Both the position numbers and the translations under genes were made by a program. This document shows positions 1 to 7,827 of a stretch of DNA of 64,000 nucleotides, piece after piece (position 1 is the stretch's first letter; each line of letters begins with the position of its first letter). Source of the stretch: Streptomyces laurentii (lineage in GTDB: Bacteria; Actinomycetota; Actinomycetes; Streptomycetales; Streptomycetaceae); contig AP017424.1 in assembly GCA_002355495.1 (NCBI GenBank), positions 3,224,001 through 3,288,000 of the forward strand. Reading direction: 5' to 3'. Under the pieces are notes generated by a model, which saw nothing but the letters and a program-made list of their open reading frames with translations, had not been told where the DNA came from and searched no databases.

Positions 1-906
1 GATCACCCGGCGGATGTCGTAGCTGCGGCCCGGGTCGGCCGGCACCAGCTCGGTGAGGGCGCCGGTGCACCGGTCCACGGGGTCCTCGCAGGGCGCCGCG
101 GGCGGCAGTTCGCGGTTGTTGGACGGCAGCAGGGCGAGGAGGAAGCGGACGTCCTCCAGGCAGTCGGCCTCGTCGTCGTACGCGAAGTGGCAGACGCCCG
201 AGGCGGTGGCGTGGACGTCGGCGCCGCCCAGTCCGTTGTGGGTGATCTTCTCGCCGGTCACCGCCTGGACCACGTCGGGTCCGGTGATGAACATCTGCGC
301 CGTCTCGCGCACCATGAAGACGTAGTCGGTGAGGGCCGGGGCGTACGCGGCGCCGCCCGCGCACGGGCCGAGCATCACGCTGATCTGCGGGATCACCCCG
401 GAGGCGGCGACGGTGCGGCGGAAGATCCCGCCGTAGCCGGCGAGCGCGGTGACACCCTCCTGGATGCGGGCTCCCGCCCCGTCGTTGAGACCGACCAGCG
501 GGGCACCGGCGGCCTCCGCGAGGTCCATCACCTTGTGCACCTTCTGGGCGTGCGCCTCGCCGAGCGCGCCGGCGAAGACCCGGAAGTCGTGCGCGTAGGC
601 GAAGACGGTCCGGCCGTGGACGAGGCCCCAGCCGATCACGACGCCGTCGCCGTGCGGCTTCCTGTCCTCCAGGCCGAAGCCGGTGGCGCGGTGCCGGCGC
701 AGCGGCTCGATCTCGGTGAACGTCCCCTCGTCGAAGAGGAGTTCCAGGCGCTCGTGGGCGGTGAGCTTGTTCTTCTCGTGCTGCCGCCGGGTGGCCGCGG
801 GGTCGGGCCCCCGGCTCACCTCCTCCTTGAGCCGCCGGAGTTCGGCGGTGGCACGACGGAGGTCGGGAGCGGCCTGGGTGACCGTGAGGTCGTCGAGGAT
901 CGTCAT
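1..906 (-). CDS. Acyl-CoA carboxylase carboxyltransferase (beta) subunit, C-terminus cut by window edge
   Basis: The first 302 residues are present; the rest runs off the left edge. The start is the ATG at 906. Recognisable blocks are the early motif HEKNKLTAHERLELLFDEGTF, the GFGLEDRKPHGDGVVIGWG stretch, the acyl-CoA-binding GGIFRRTVAASGVIPQISV region, the oxyanion Gly-Gly (GPCAGGAAYAPALTDY) and a VTGEKITHNGLGG block, all typical of PccB/AccB carboxyltransferases. The family transfers carboxyl from biotin to acetyl- or propionyl-CoA to make malonyl- or methylmalonyl-CoA. With the epsilon subunit at 12892 it probably feeds extender units to the aromatic PKS. A SARP-type promoter lies just upstream. 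The biotinylated alpha subunit is not in the window. Confidence 0.93.
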   Translation of the reverse strand, partial: MTILDDLTVTQAAPDLRRATAELRRLKEEVSRGPDPAATRRQHEKNKLTAHERLELLFDEGTFTEIEPLRRHRATGFGLEDRKPHGDGVVIGWGLVHGRTVFAYAHDFRVFAGALGEAHAQKVHKVMDLAEAAGAPLVGLNDGAGARIQEGVTALAGYGGIFRRTVAASGVIPQISVMLGPCAGGAAYAPALTDYVFMVRETAQMFITGPDVVQAVTGEKITHNGLGGADVHATASGVCHFAYDDEADCLEDVRFLLALLPSNNRELPPAAPCEDPVDRCTGALTELVPADPGRSYDIRRVI

Positions 907-912
907 CGGCCG

Positions 913-947
913 AACGTAGGAACGGCGGCTTGAGACGGGCTGGAGGG
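913..947 (-). promoter_or_regulatory. Candidate SARP box and -10 of the carboxylase gene
   Basis: Two heptamers, TTGAGAC (930-936) and TGGAGGG (941-947), start 11 bp apart on the strand opposite the gene. A -10-like TACGTT (minus strand, 918-913) lies exactly 11 bp from the nearest heptamer. The P450 promoter at 37885 has the same hexamer and the same gap. Only two repeats are visible here, so this site alone is weak; its support comes from the shared architecture. Confidence 0.45.
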
Positions 948-989
948 CCGAACGACGGTCCCGTCAGGGCCGGTTGGCCCCTGGACCGC

Positions 990-1064
990 GTACGGCTCGA
1001 CGTACGGATGGGCGTACGGATGGGCGTACGACTGGAGGTACGGGGGAGCGTACCGGGGCCGTAC
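990..1064. repeat. 12-bp tandem repeat upstream of the carboxylase gene
   Basis: GTAC tetramers start at 990, 1002, 1014, 1026, 1038 and 1050, an exact 12-bp spacing, with a seventh at 1061. The best copies read GTACGGATGGGC. The array is between the SARP stop (1112) and the carboxylase start (906). The 12-bp period differs from the 11-bp SARP boxes, so it is either a different operator or a slippage product. No coding role is apparent. Confidence 0.7.
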
Positions 1065-1111
1065 CGATGAGGGACGTACGGAGGGACCGTGCGGCCGGCC
1101 GTACGCGCGGG

Positions 1112-1906
1112 TCAGCCCGCGGCCGTCACCGGCAGGTCGAGCGCCGGGTCCGCCGACAGCACGGCCTGGTGCAGCCGCCGCAGCCGGGCGGAGGGTTCGA
1201 GACCCAGCTCGTCCACGAGGGTCTCGCGCAGCCGCTGGTACGCCTCCAGGGCCCGCCAGGCGCTGCCGGACCGGTGCAGGGCGGTCATCAGCTGGGCGCA
1301 GAAGTTCTCGTGCATGGGGTGCCGGGCGACCAGGACGTGCAGCTCGGACACGATCTCCATGTGCCGGCCGAGCCTCAGGTCGGCGTCGACCCGCAGTTCG
1401 AGGGCCGCGATCCGGTCCTCCTCCATGCGGAGCACGTCGAGTTCGAGGACGGTGCCGACGCGGACGTCGACGAGCGCGCTGCCCGTCCACATGTCCAGGG
1501 CGCCGCCGAGGAGTTCGGACGCGGCGTGGTAGTCGCCGGCCTCGTACGCGGCCCGCCCGGCGGCGGTGATCCGGGTGAACTCGTGGGCGTCGACCTGGCC
1601 CGGGCGCACCTGGAGCAGGTAGCCGCCGTGCCGGGTGACCAGCACGTCCTTGGCCTGCCGGGTCGGGTCGCCGTCGAGAGCGGCCGCGATCTTGCGGCGC
1701 AGCTGCAGAATGTACGTCTGGAGTGTGGTCGCCGCGCTGCGCGGGATGTCCTCACCCCAGATCTCCTCCATGAGTGTCGCCACCGTCACGACCCGGTCCG
1801 CCTGCAGCGCGAGCAGGGACAGGATCTGGCGCGGCTTGGCGGCGGTGGGGACGACGGAGACCCCGTTCACGCGGGCCGTCAGTGGTCCCAATACTGTGAT
1901 TTCCAT
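1112..1906 (-). CDS. SARP-family transcriptional activator
   Basis: 264 residues from the ATG at 1906, which has GGAGGG eight bases upstream; a longer in-frame start at 1963 lacks this. The N-terminal OmpR-like winged helix (residues 1-95) has the SARP opening MEITVLGPL, then KPRQILSLLAL and TTLQTYILQLRRKI. The bacterial transcriptional activator domain (about 100-255) contains YEAGDYHAASELLGGAL and LVDELGLEPSARLRRLHQAVL. Size matches small DnrI/ActII-ORF4-type SARPs. SARPs bind heptamers repeated every 11 bp and activate antibiotic promoters; such repeats occur upstream of several genes here. It is divergent from the RiPP operon at 2175. Confidence 0.95.
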   Translation of the reverse strand: MEITVLGPLTARVNGVSVVPTAAKPRQILSLLALQADRVVTVATLMEEIWGEDIPRSAATTLQTYILQLRRKIAAALDGDPTRQAKDVLVTRHGGYLLQVRPGQVDAHEFTRITAAGRAAYEAGDYHAASELLGGALDMWTGSALVDVRVGTVLELDVLRMEEDRIAALELRVDADLRLGRHMEIVSELHVLVARHPMHENFCAQLMTALHRSGSAWRALEAYQRLRETLVDELGLEPSARLRRLHQAVLSADPALDLPVTAAG

Positions 1907-2174
1907 GATCGCGCCCTCCACTTCCTGAAACTGTGAGGCCGGTCCGGCACCGGGATTCGGCACGGGTCCGGAGCATGGGTCGAGCCTCGCACCAGCGGCG
2001 ATTTCCTCCCAGTGAGCGGGTCACGAGGGTGGGCGTGAAAATGTCATACCCCGTTGGTGAGCCCCGCACTGTGCGGTCCACCCCGGCTCGACGCAGAATC
2101 CTGGCACTCGGCAAACCCGACGCATTCGAGCCGATGAGGCGCGAATCCGCCGACCTTCCAGGAGGGGATCTCCC

Positions 2175-2516
2175 GTGAACGTCACCCCGCGCACCACGCC
2201 GGTCACGAACACCCGCCCCGGCTCCCCCGCCGCCCCTTGCTCCCCCGGCTCCCCCGACGACCGCTCCGCCCTGCTGACGGCCCTGTCCGAGCTGGAGGCC
2301 GAGCTGGCGAAGCGCTACACCAGCGACCCGGTCGCCGCCCTGGCCGACTTCGGCCTGGCCCCGGCCGAGCCGGTGTTCGGCGGCTCGGCCGGCCTGCTGG
2401 TCATCGAGCAACTGGACGGTCCGGCGGTCGCGTTCGACGAATGCTTCGGATGCGCCACCACGATGGGCGCGTGGGCCGACGCGGACGCGCAGGGTGTCCG
2501 GGTAGCACTTGCATGA
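2175..2516 (+). CDS. Probable TOMM (azole RiPP) precursor peptide
   Basis: 113 residues from a GTG start with AGGAGG upstream. The N-terminus is Pro/Thr/Ser-rich. Residues about 35-65 (ELEAELAKRYTSDPVAALAD) form an amphipathic segment resembling NHLP-type leader peptides. The C-terminal part carries FDECFGCATTMG, giving two Cys and two Thr that could become thiazol(in)es and methyloxazol(in)es. The TGA overlaps the ATG of the cyclodehydratase gene (ATGA at 2513), so the two are translationally coupled. The precursor role is inferred from this coupling and the Cys-rich tail; there is no obvious leader cleavage site, and I do not recognise a characterised homologue. A small accessory protein remains possible. 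Confidence 0.65.
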   Translation: MNVTPRTTPVTNTRPGSPAAPCSPGSPDDRSALLTALSELEAELAKRYTSDPVAALADFGLAPAEPVFGGSAGLLVIEQLDGPAVAFDECFGCATTMGAWADADAQGVRVALA

Positions 2517-4854
2517 TCACCTCCGGGCACAGAGCCGACGAGCTGCCGGTGGGGTTCAAGCGGCATCTGCGGGTGGAGGCGATCGCAGGGGACGCGGTCT
2601 ACCTGCTGTCGGAGCGGGGCACGACCGCCCTGCAGGGGCGTGAGGTCCAGGAGCTCGCGGCCCTGCTGGACGGCACCCGCACCCTGACCGGCGTCCTTGA
2701 GGAGGCGGCGCGGTCGCTGCCGTCGGACACCGCCGCCCGGATGATCGCGGAACTGGCCCGCGCCGACCTGATCGGCTACCACGATCCGGCCGTGGACGCC
2801 GGGGCGGAGGGGTACTGGGAACTCTCCGGTCTGCGCGGGGGCAGCGCCGCCGCGTCGCTCCAGACGACCCCGGTGGAGGTGATCGCGCTCGGCCGGATCG
2901 ACGCCTCGGCGGCCCGGGCGGAGTGCGCGGCGGCCGGGCTGCGCACGGTCGAGCCGGAGGATCCGGAGGATTCCGAGGATCCGGCGCGGCAGGAGGATCC
3001 GGAGTGGCCGGCCGGCCGCGCCGGCACGGCGGCGGCGTTCTCGCTCGTGCTGTGCGACGACTACCTCGATCCGCGCCTGGCGGCGGTCGACGCCCGCCAC
3101 CGGGCCGCCGGCCGGGCCTGGCTGCTCGCCAAGCCGTGCGGCGCGGAGACCTGGGTGGGGCCGGTGTTCGGGGACCCGAACGGGGCCTGCTGGGAGTGTC
3201 TGGCCCACCGGCTGCGCGGCCACCGGACCTCGATGGCGCCCGTCCTGCACGCGCTCGGCCTGTCGGGCACGGTGCCGGTGCCGGAGGCGTCGCTCGCGAC
3301 CGTACGGGCCATGGGCCTGCACACCGCCGTCCTGGAGGCCGAGAAGTGGGTGGCCGGGCTGCGGTACGAGGGCCAGCGCGCGATCTGCGTCCTGGACACC
3401 CGCACGCTGCGGACCCGGCAGCATCCGGTCGCCCGGCGCCCCCAGTGCGGGGCCTGCGGGGACCCGGGGCTCGTGGCGGAGACGGTACGGCGTCCCTTCA
3501 CCGTACGGTCGAGTCCCCGGACGCACGTCGTCGGCGGCAACCACCGGGCGCACAGCGCCGAGACGGTGCTGGCGCGCTACCGCCACCTGGCCGACCCGGT
3601 GACCGGGATCGTCGCCGAGCTGCGGCCCGCGGCCGACTGTCCCGAGGGGCTGCACCGGTACGTCGCCGGGCGCAATCTGGCGCTGGGCGACACCCATTCG
3701 CTGGCCGGGCTGCGCGGCGGGCTGCGTAGTCAGAGCGGCGGGAAGGGGACCACGCCGCAGGAGGCCGAGGTAGGCGCGCTGTGCGAGGCGCTGGAACGTT
3801 ACTGCGGGACCCGGCAGGGCGACGAGCCGGTGGTCCGCGACACCCTCACCGGTCTCGGCGCCGCCGCGCTGCACCCCAACGCCTGTCAGCTCTTCGCCGA
3901 CCGGCAGTTCCGGGAGCGCGAGGCATGGAACAACCGACACGCACGGCACGCCGGCTTCCAGCGCGTACCCCCGCCGTTCGATCCGGCGGCGCCCGCCGAG
4001 TGGACGCCGGTGTGGTCGCTCACCCAGGGCACCCACCGCTATCTGCCCACCTCGATGCTGTACTTCGGCGCCGGGCCCGGGGGCGTGCCCACGGCACCCT
4101 GGGCGGACTCCAACGGCAACGCGGCCGGCAGCAGTCCGGAGGACGCCGTCCTGCAGGGCCTCCTGGAGCTGGTGGAGCGGGACGCGGTCGCGCTGTGGTG
4201 GTACAACCGCACCCGCCAGCCGGCGGTGGACCTCGACGCGTTCGACGAACCGTGGCTCGCCCGGGCCCGGCGGGCGTACGCGGAGGCGGGCCGGGAGCTG
4301 TGGGTGCTCGACCTGACCGCGGACTTCGGCATCCCCGTGATGGCCGCGCTGTCCCGCCGTACCCGAGGAGGGCCCGAGGCCGTCTCGTTCGGCTTCGGCG
4401 CGCACTTCGATCCGCGCCTCGCGCTGCGCCGGGCGGTGACGGAGCTGGCCCAATTACTGCCCCCGAAAAGCGACTCCTCCGCAATCCGCGCGATGGATCG
4501 TGCTCTCCTCGATTGGTGGCATACGGGAACCATCGAGAATCAGCCATACCTCTGTCCTGATCCGGCTGAGTCGCCGCGCATTCCGGACCACTGGACATAT
4601 ACCCCCGGGGGAATCTCCGGGACGACATCGAAGCGGCGCACGCGCTCGTGCGCTCCCACGGAATGGACCTGCTCGTCCTCGACCAGACTCGGCCCGACGT
4701 GGGACTTCCCGTGGTGAAAGTGATCGTTCCGGGAATGCGGCACTTCTGGGCCCGATTCGCCCCGGGCCGGCTCTACGACACACCGGTACGACTCGGGCGG
4801 CGCACCCGCCCGGCCCGGTACGAAGAACTCAACCCGATACCGCTCTTCATCTGA
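2513..4854 (+). CDS. Fused TOMM cyclodehydratase (E1-like C domain + YcaO), with a frameshift near 4600
   Basis: About 780 residues if a single-base error at the C5G5 run (about 4599-4609) is corrected. Residues 1-320 form the ocin-ThiF/SagC-like domain that binds the leader, with the four-Cys zinc site split between CWECLAHR (about 225) and CGACGDP (about 311). The YcaO domain follows with EVGALCEALERYCG, LLELVERDAVALWWYN and RRAVTELAQLL. Read without correction the frame ends at 4717 in unrelated sequence. The adjacent frame supplies the expected end: DDIEAAHALVRSHGMDLLVL, then LPVVKVIVPGMRHF and the final NPIPLFI, a relaxed form of the PxPxP tail. The enzyme uses ATP to cyclise Cys/Ser/Thr. 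A TTA codon at 4454 implies bldA dependence. No azoline dehydrogenase gene was seen nearby. Confidence 0.9.
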
Positions 4855-4942
4855 AATCGGCCGCCGAAGACAAGCAGTGGCTGCGCCCAACCGAACGGCA
4901 TAACATGCGGTTCGCCACTACTGTCCCGGCCAAGGAGAGGCA

Positions 4943-6250
4943 ATGCCGACGAGGCGTGATGGCATGCAAGAGCCTTCGGGGCCGGCCTTCTTGACGGAAG
5001 CGGCCACCCCGGACGCGCCCGCGGAAGATGATGTTCCGCCAGGGAAGGGCACGTCCGGAATCGCGCGGTCACCGCGGTCCCAGCCGCCGGCCCCGTTACT
5101 GGCCCGGACCGTCATCCTGGTCGCCCTGTCCTGCTACGCCGCCATGACCATCCTCAACGTGGTCAGGGTCGAGCAGCCCGCTCGGCAACTCGCCGTCTGC
5201 GTCGGCCTGGTGATCGCGGTGTTCGGGGTGCAGGTGGCCGTCTCCTCCGGCGGCTCCCGGCGCTGGTCGACCGGAACGAAGGCGGCCGTACTGCTCCTCC
5301 AGGCGGCGCTCACCCTCGCCCCGCTCCTGCTGTTCAGCACCAACTGGGGCAGCATGCTGGGGCCGTTCGCCGCCTCACTGCTGCTCATCCTGCCCGCACG
5401 CTACGGCTGGCCGGGCTACGGGCTGCTGGTCGTCTTCATCGCGGTGTACAACCTGCTGGCCGGCGCGACGGCCGACCTGGTCGTCTACTTCACCATCTCC
5501 ACCATCCTGACCGGCCTCGTCATCTACGGCCTCACCCGGCTGACCGACCTGGTGCACCAGGTGCACGCGGCACGCGAGGAACTGGCGCGCATGGCCGTGA
5601 CGCAGGAGCGGCTGCGCTTCGCCCGCGATCTGCACGACCTGCTCGGCTACAGCCTGTCCGCCGTCACCCTCAAGGGGGAACTGGTCCAGCGGCTGATCGA
5701 CACCCGCCCGGACAAGGCCCGGGAGCAGACCGCCGACCTGCTCCAGGTGGCGCGCCAGGCGCTGGCCGACGTACGGCTGGTGTCCCGGGGGTACCGCGAC
5801 ATGTCGCTGTCCGAGGAGGCCGAGTCGGCCGAGTCGGTCCTCGCCGCGGCCGACGTCCGCGCCGAGGTCGACGTGACCTGCGGCAGGCTGCACCCGGTCG
5901 TGGACACCGTGCTCGCCACCGCCCTGCGGGAAGGAGTCACCAACATCCTGCGGCACAGCCGCGTGCGGTTCTGCTCCATCACGGCGGAGTCGGACGGCGA
6001 GACCGCCCGTCTCCTGCTGACGAACGACCGGCCGCACGAGCAGCGGGACGTGCTCTCGGTGCGGACCGGTGGCAGCGGGCTGGACAATCTGAGGACCCGC
6101 TTCGCCGCGATAGGGGGCGGGGTGCGGGCGGGGCTCGGGGTGGACGGCCGGTACCGGCTGGAAGTCTGGGCACCGGTCAGACCGCACAGCAACGACGGTG
6201 AGTCACGAGGGTTCGACTCCGCGGGCTCGGAGAGAACCGCCGTGGCCTAG
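4943..6250 (+). CDS. DesK-like sensor histidine kinase
   Basis: 435 residues; ATG preceded by AGGAG. A 50-residue cytoplasmic lead precedes five or six membrane helices (about 50-205). The HisKA_3 dimerisation motif is QERLRFARDLHDLLG with the phosphoacceptor His, and the HATPase end shows REGVTNILRHS and GSGLDNLRTRFAAIGG. Residue 52 is encoded by TTA (5096-5098), which in Streptomyces links translation to bldA. It lies 88 bp after the cyclodehydratase and 49 bp before its response regulator, so the pair probably controls the RiPP unit or responds to its product. The signal sensed is unknown. Confidence 0.92.
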   Translation: MPTRRDGMQEPSGPAFLTEAATPDAPAEDDVPPGKGTSGIARSPRSQPPAPLLARTVILVALSCYAAMTILNVVRVEQPARQLAVCVGLVIAVFGVQVAVSSGGSRRWSTGTKAAVLLLQAALTLAPLLLFSTNWGSMLGPFAASLLLILPARYGWPGYGLLVVFIAVYNLLAGATADLVVYFTISTILTGLVIYGLTRLTDLVHQVHAAREELARMAVTQERLRFARDLHDLLGYSLSAVTLKGELVQRLIDTRPDKAREQTADLLQVARQALADVRLVSRGYRDMSLSEEAESAESVLAAADVRAEVDVTCGRLHPVVDTVLATALREGVTNILRHSRVRFCSITAESDGETARLLLTNDRPHEQRDVLSVRTGGSGLDNLRTRFAAIGGGVRAGLGVDGRYRLEVWAPVRPHSNDGESRGFDSAGSERTAVA

Positions 6251-6299
6251 ACAGGCCCGAGGCGAGGGCCTGGGGCCATGAGTAACGGGGGGAACGACG

Positions 6300-6914
6300 A
6301 TGTTGTCCGTGAGGATTCTCCTCGCCGAGGACGTCCACATGATCCGGGGCGCGCTGGTGGCCCTGTTGCAGCTCGAACCCGATCTGCACGTGGTGACGAC
6401 GGTGGACCGGGGCGACACGATCGTGAAGGCCGCCCTGGAGTCCCAGCCCGACGTGGCGATCATCGACATCGATCTGCCGGGCATCGACGGACTCACCGCG
6501 GCGGCCGAGCTGCACAAGCAACTGCCCAGCTGCCGCACGCTGATCCTGACGAGCCTCGGCCGGCCCGGCACCCTGCGGCGCGCCCTGTCCGCGCGGGTGT
6601 CGGGCTTCCTGCTCAAGGACTCGCCGCCCGACCAACTCGCCCTCGCGGTCCGGTCGGTGGCCGCCGGGCGCCGGGTGGTGGACCCCCAACTCGCGCTGAC
6701 GGCCTGGGATCTGCCCGACAATCCCCTGTCGCCCCGCGAGCTGGAGGTGCTGCGGCTCGCCGCCCGGGGCGCCGACGCGGCCGAGATCGCCGGCTGCCTC
6801 TATCTCTCCAAGGGCACGGTCCGCAACTACCTCACCGCGATCGTCGGCAAGCTCGGCGCCCGCAACCGGATCGACGCGATACGCATAGCCGAGGAGGCCG
6901 GCTGGCTGCCGTGA
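6300..6914 (+). CDS. NarL/DesR-type response regulator
   Basis: 204 residues. The receiver domain (1-125) has the acidic pocket at LLAEDVHM, the phosphoacceptor Asp in VAIIDIDLPGIDG, a switch Thr/Ser at LILTSLG and the Lys at FLLKD. The C-terminal LuxR helix-turn-helix contains LSPRELEVLRLAARG and YLSKGTVRNYLTAIVGKLGA. It is the cognate partner of the upstream kinase. It is convergent with the PPTase gene, with only 25 bp between stop codons. Confidence 0.94.
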   Translation: MLSVRILLAEDVHMIRGALVALLQLEPDLHVVTTVDRGDTIVKAALESQPDVAIIDIDLPGIDGLTAAAELHKQLPSCRTLILTSLGRPGTLRRALSARVSGFLLKDSPPDQLALAVRSVAAGRRVVDPQLALTAWDLPDNPLSPRELEVLRLAARGADAAEIAGCLYLSKGTVRNYLTAIVGKLGARNRIDAIRIAEEAGWLP

Positions 6915-6939
6915 CGGCCACGCCCGCCGAGGACCCCTC

Positions 6940-7826
6940 TCACGCCGCTCCCGGCCCCGGCCGGGGCATCCCGAAGGCGCCGGGCGCGCCGAGGAGGGTG
7001 TCGAGCAGGCCGTCGTCCAGGGTGGTGCCGACCGACAGATCGGTGACCTCCCCGAAGCCGGTGTCGCAGACGGCCACGCTGACGACGTAGCGCTCGCCGA
7101 CCGGGAAGGTGCCGAAGTGCCACTCGCCCCGGGCACCGGCGAGCCGTCCGGCCGTACGAGCCGGATCTCCCCGTCACCGCCGCCGGCCGGGCCCTCGGCC
7201 TCGCCCGCGTCGTCGATGGAGAAGCCGAAGCCGGTGAACCGGAACTTCAGCCCCTGTCCGAGCGCCTTGCTGTACGCCTCCTTGAGGGTCCACAGCCGCA
7301 CCATCAGGTCGTTGCGCCGTTCCTCGCCCGCCGCGTCGAGCCGTTCCCTCTCGTACGGCGTGCACGCCTGCGCCTCGGAGCCGGTACGGGCCAGCTGCCG
7401 GTCGGCCCGCTCCACGTCGACGCCGATCCGGCCCTGCCGGGTGATGCCGACGACCATCATCTCCTCGGTGTGGCTGAGGCTGATGTCGATCTGGTCGCAG
7501 CCGCGCACATACGGCCGGCCGCCCGGCAGGTACGACAGGTCCACCAGGTCCGGGGCCGTCCCGAGGACCGCGGCGGCGGCGTGCCGCAGCAGCAGCCGGG
7601 AGGCGACGAACCGCCGCCGCATCCGGTCCTGCGGCAACTGCTCGTACCGCCGCCAGTCCCGGCCGAGCCGGCGCCGCAGCTCCGCCTCGCTGTCGTCCTG
7701 CGGCAGCCAGGACGGCATCGGCGCGTACATCAAGGTGCTTCCGGTGCGGTCCAGTTGGTCGCACACCCGGTCCCAGGGGCCGGCCGGGCCGGCGACGGGC
7801 AGCAGCGGCCCGATCCGTCCGGTCAT
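6940..7826 (-). CDS. Sfp-type 4'-phosphopantetheinyl transferase, single-base frameshift near 7128-7135
   Basis: About 295 residues after correction. Motifs are SHTEEMMVVGITRQGRIGVDVE (the GVDVE Mg2+ site) and WTLKEAYSKALGQGLKF, diagnostic of Sfp/EntD-type PPTases that convert apo-ACP/PCP to holo form. The frame is intact until GSPVPG and then runs into nonsense; the neighbouring frame continues as GEWHFGTFPVGERYVVSVAV and ends at 6940. Adding one G to the G4 run (minus strand CCCGGGGCGAG) restores a full-length enzyme. It sits at the end of an operon with the ACP-AT gene (1 bp from its stop) and probably primes carrier proteins of this cluster. Confidence 0.9.
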
Positions 7827-7827
7827 C

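Noticed and set aside
4590..4615. Programmed -1 ribosomal frameshifting in the cyclodehydratase
   Set aside because: The C5G5 run is only a partial slippery site, no conserved precedent is known to me, and two other genes show the same kind of homopolymer indel, so error is more likely.
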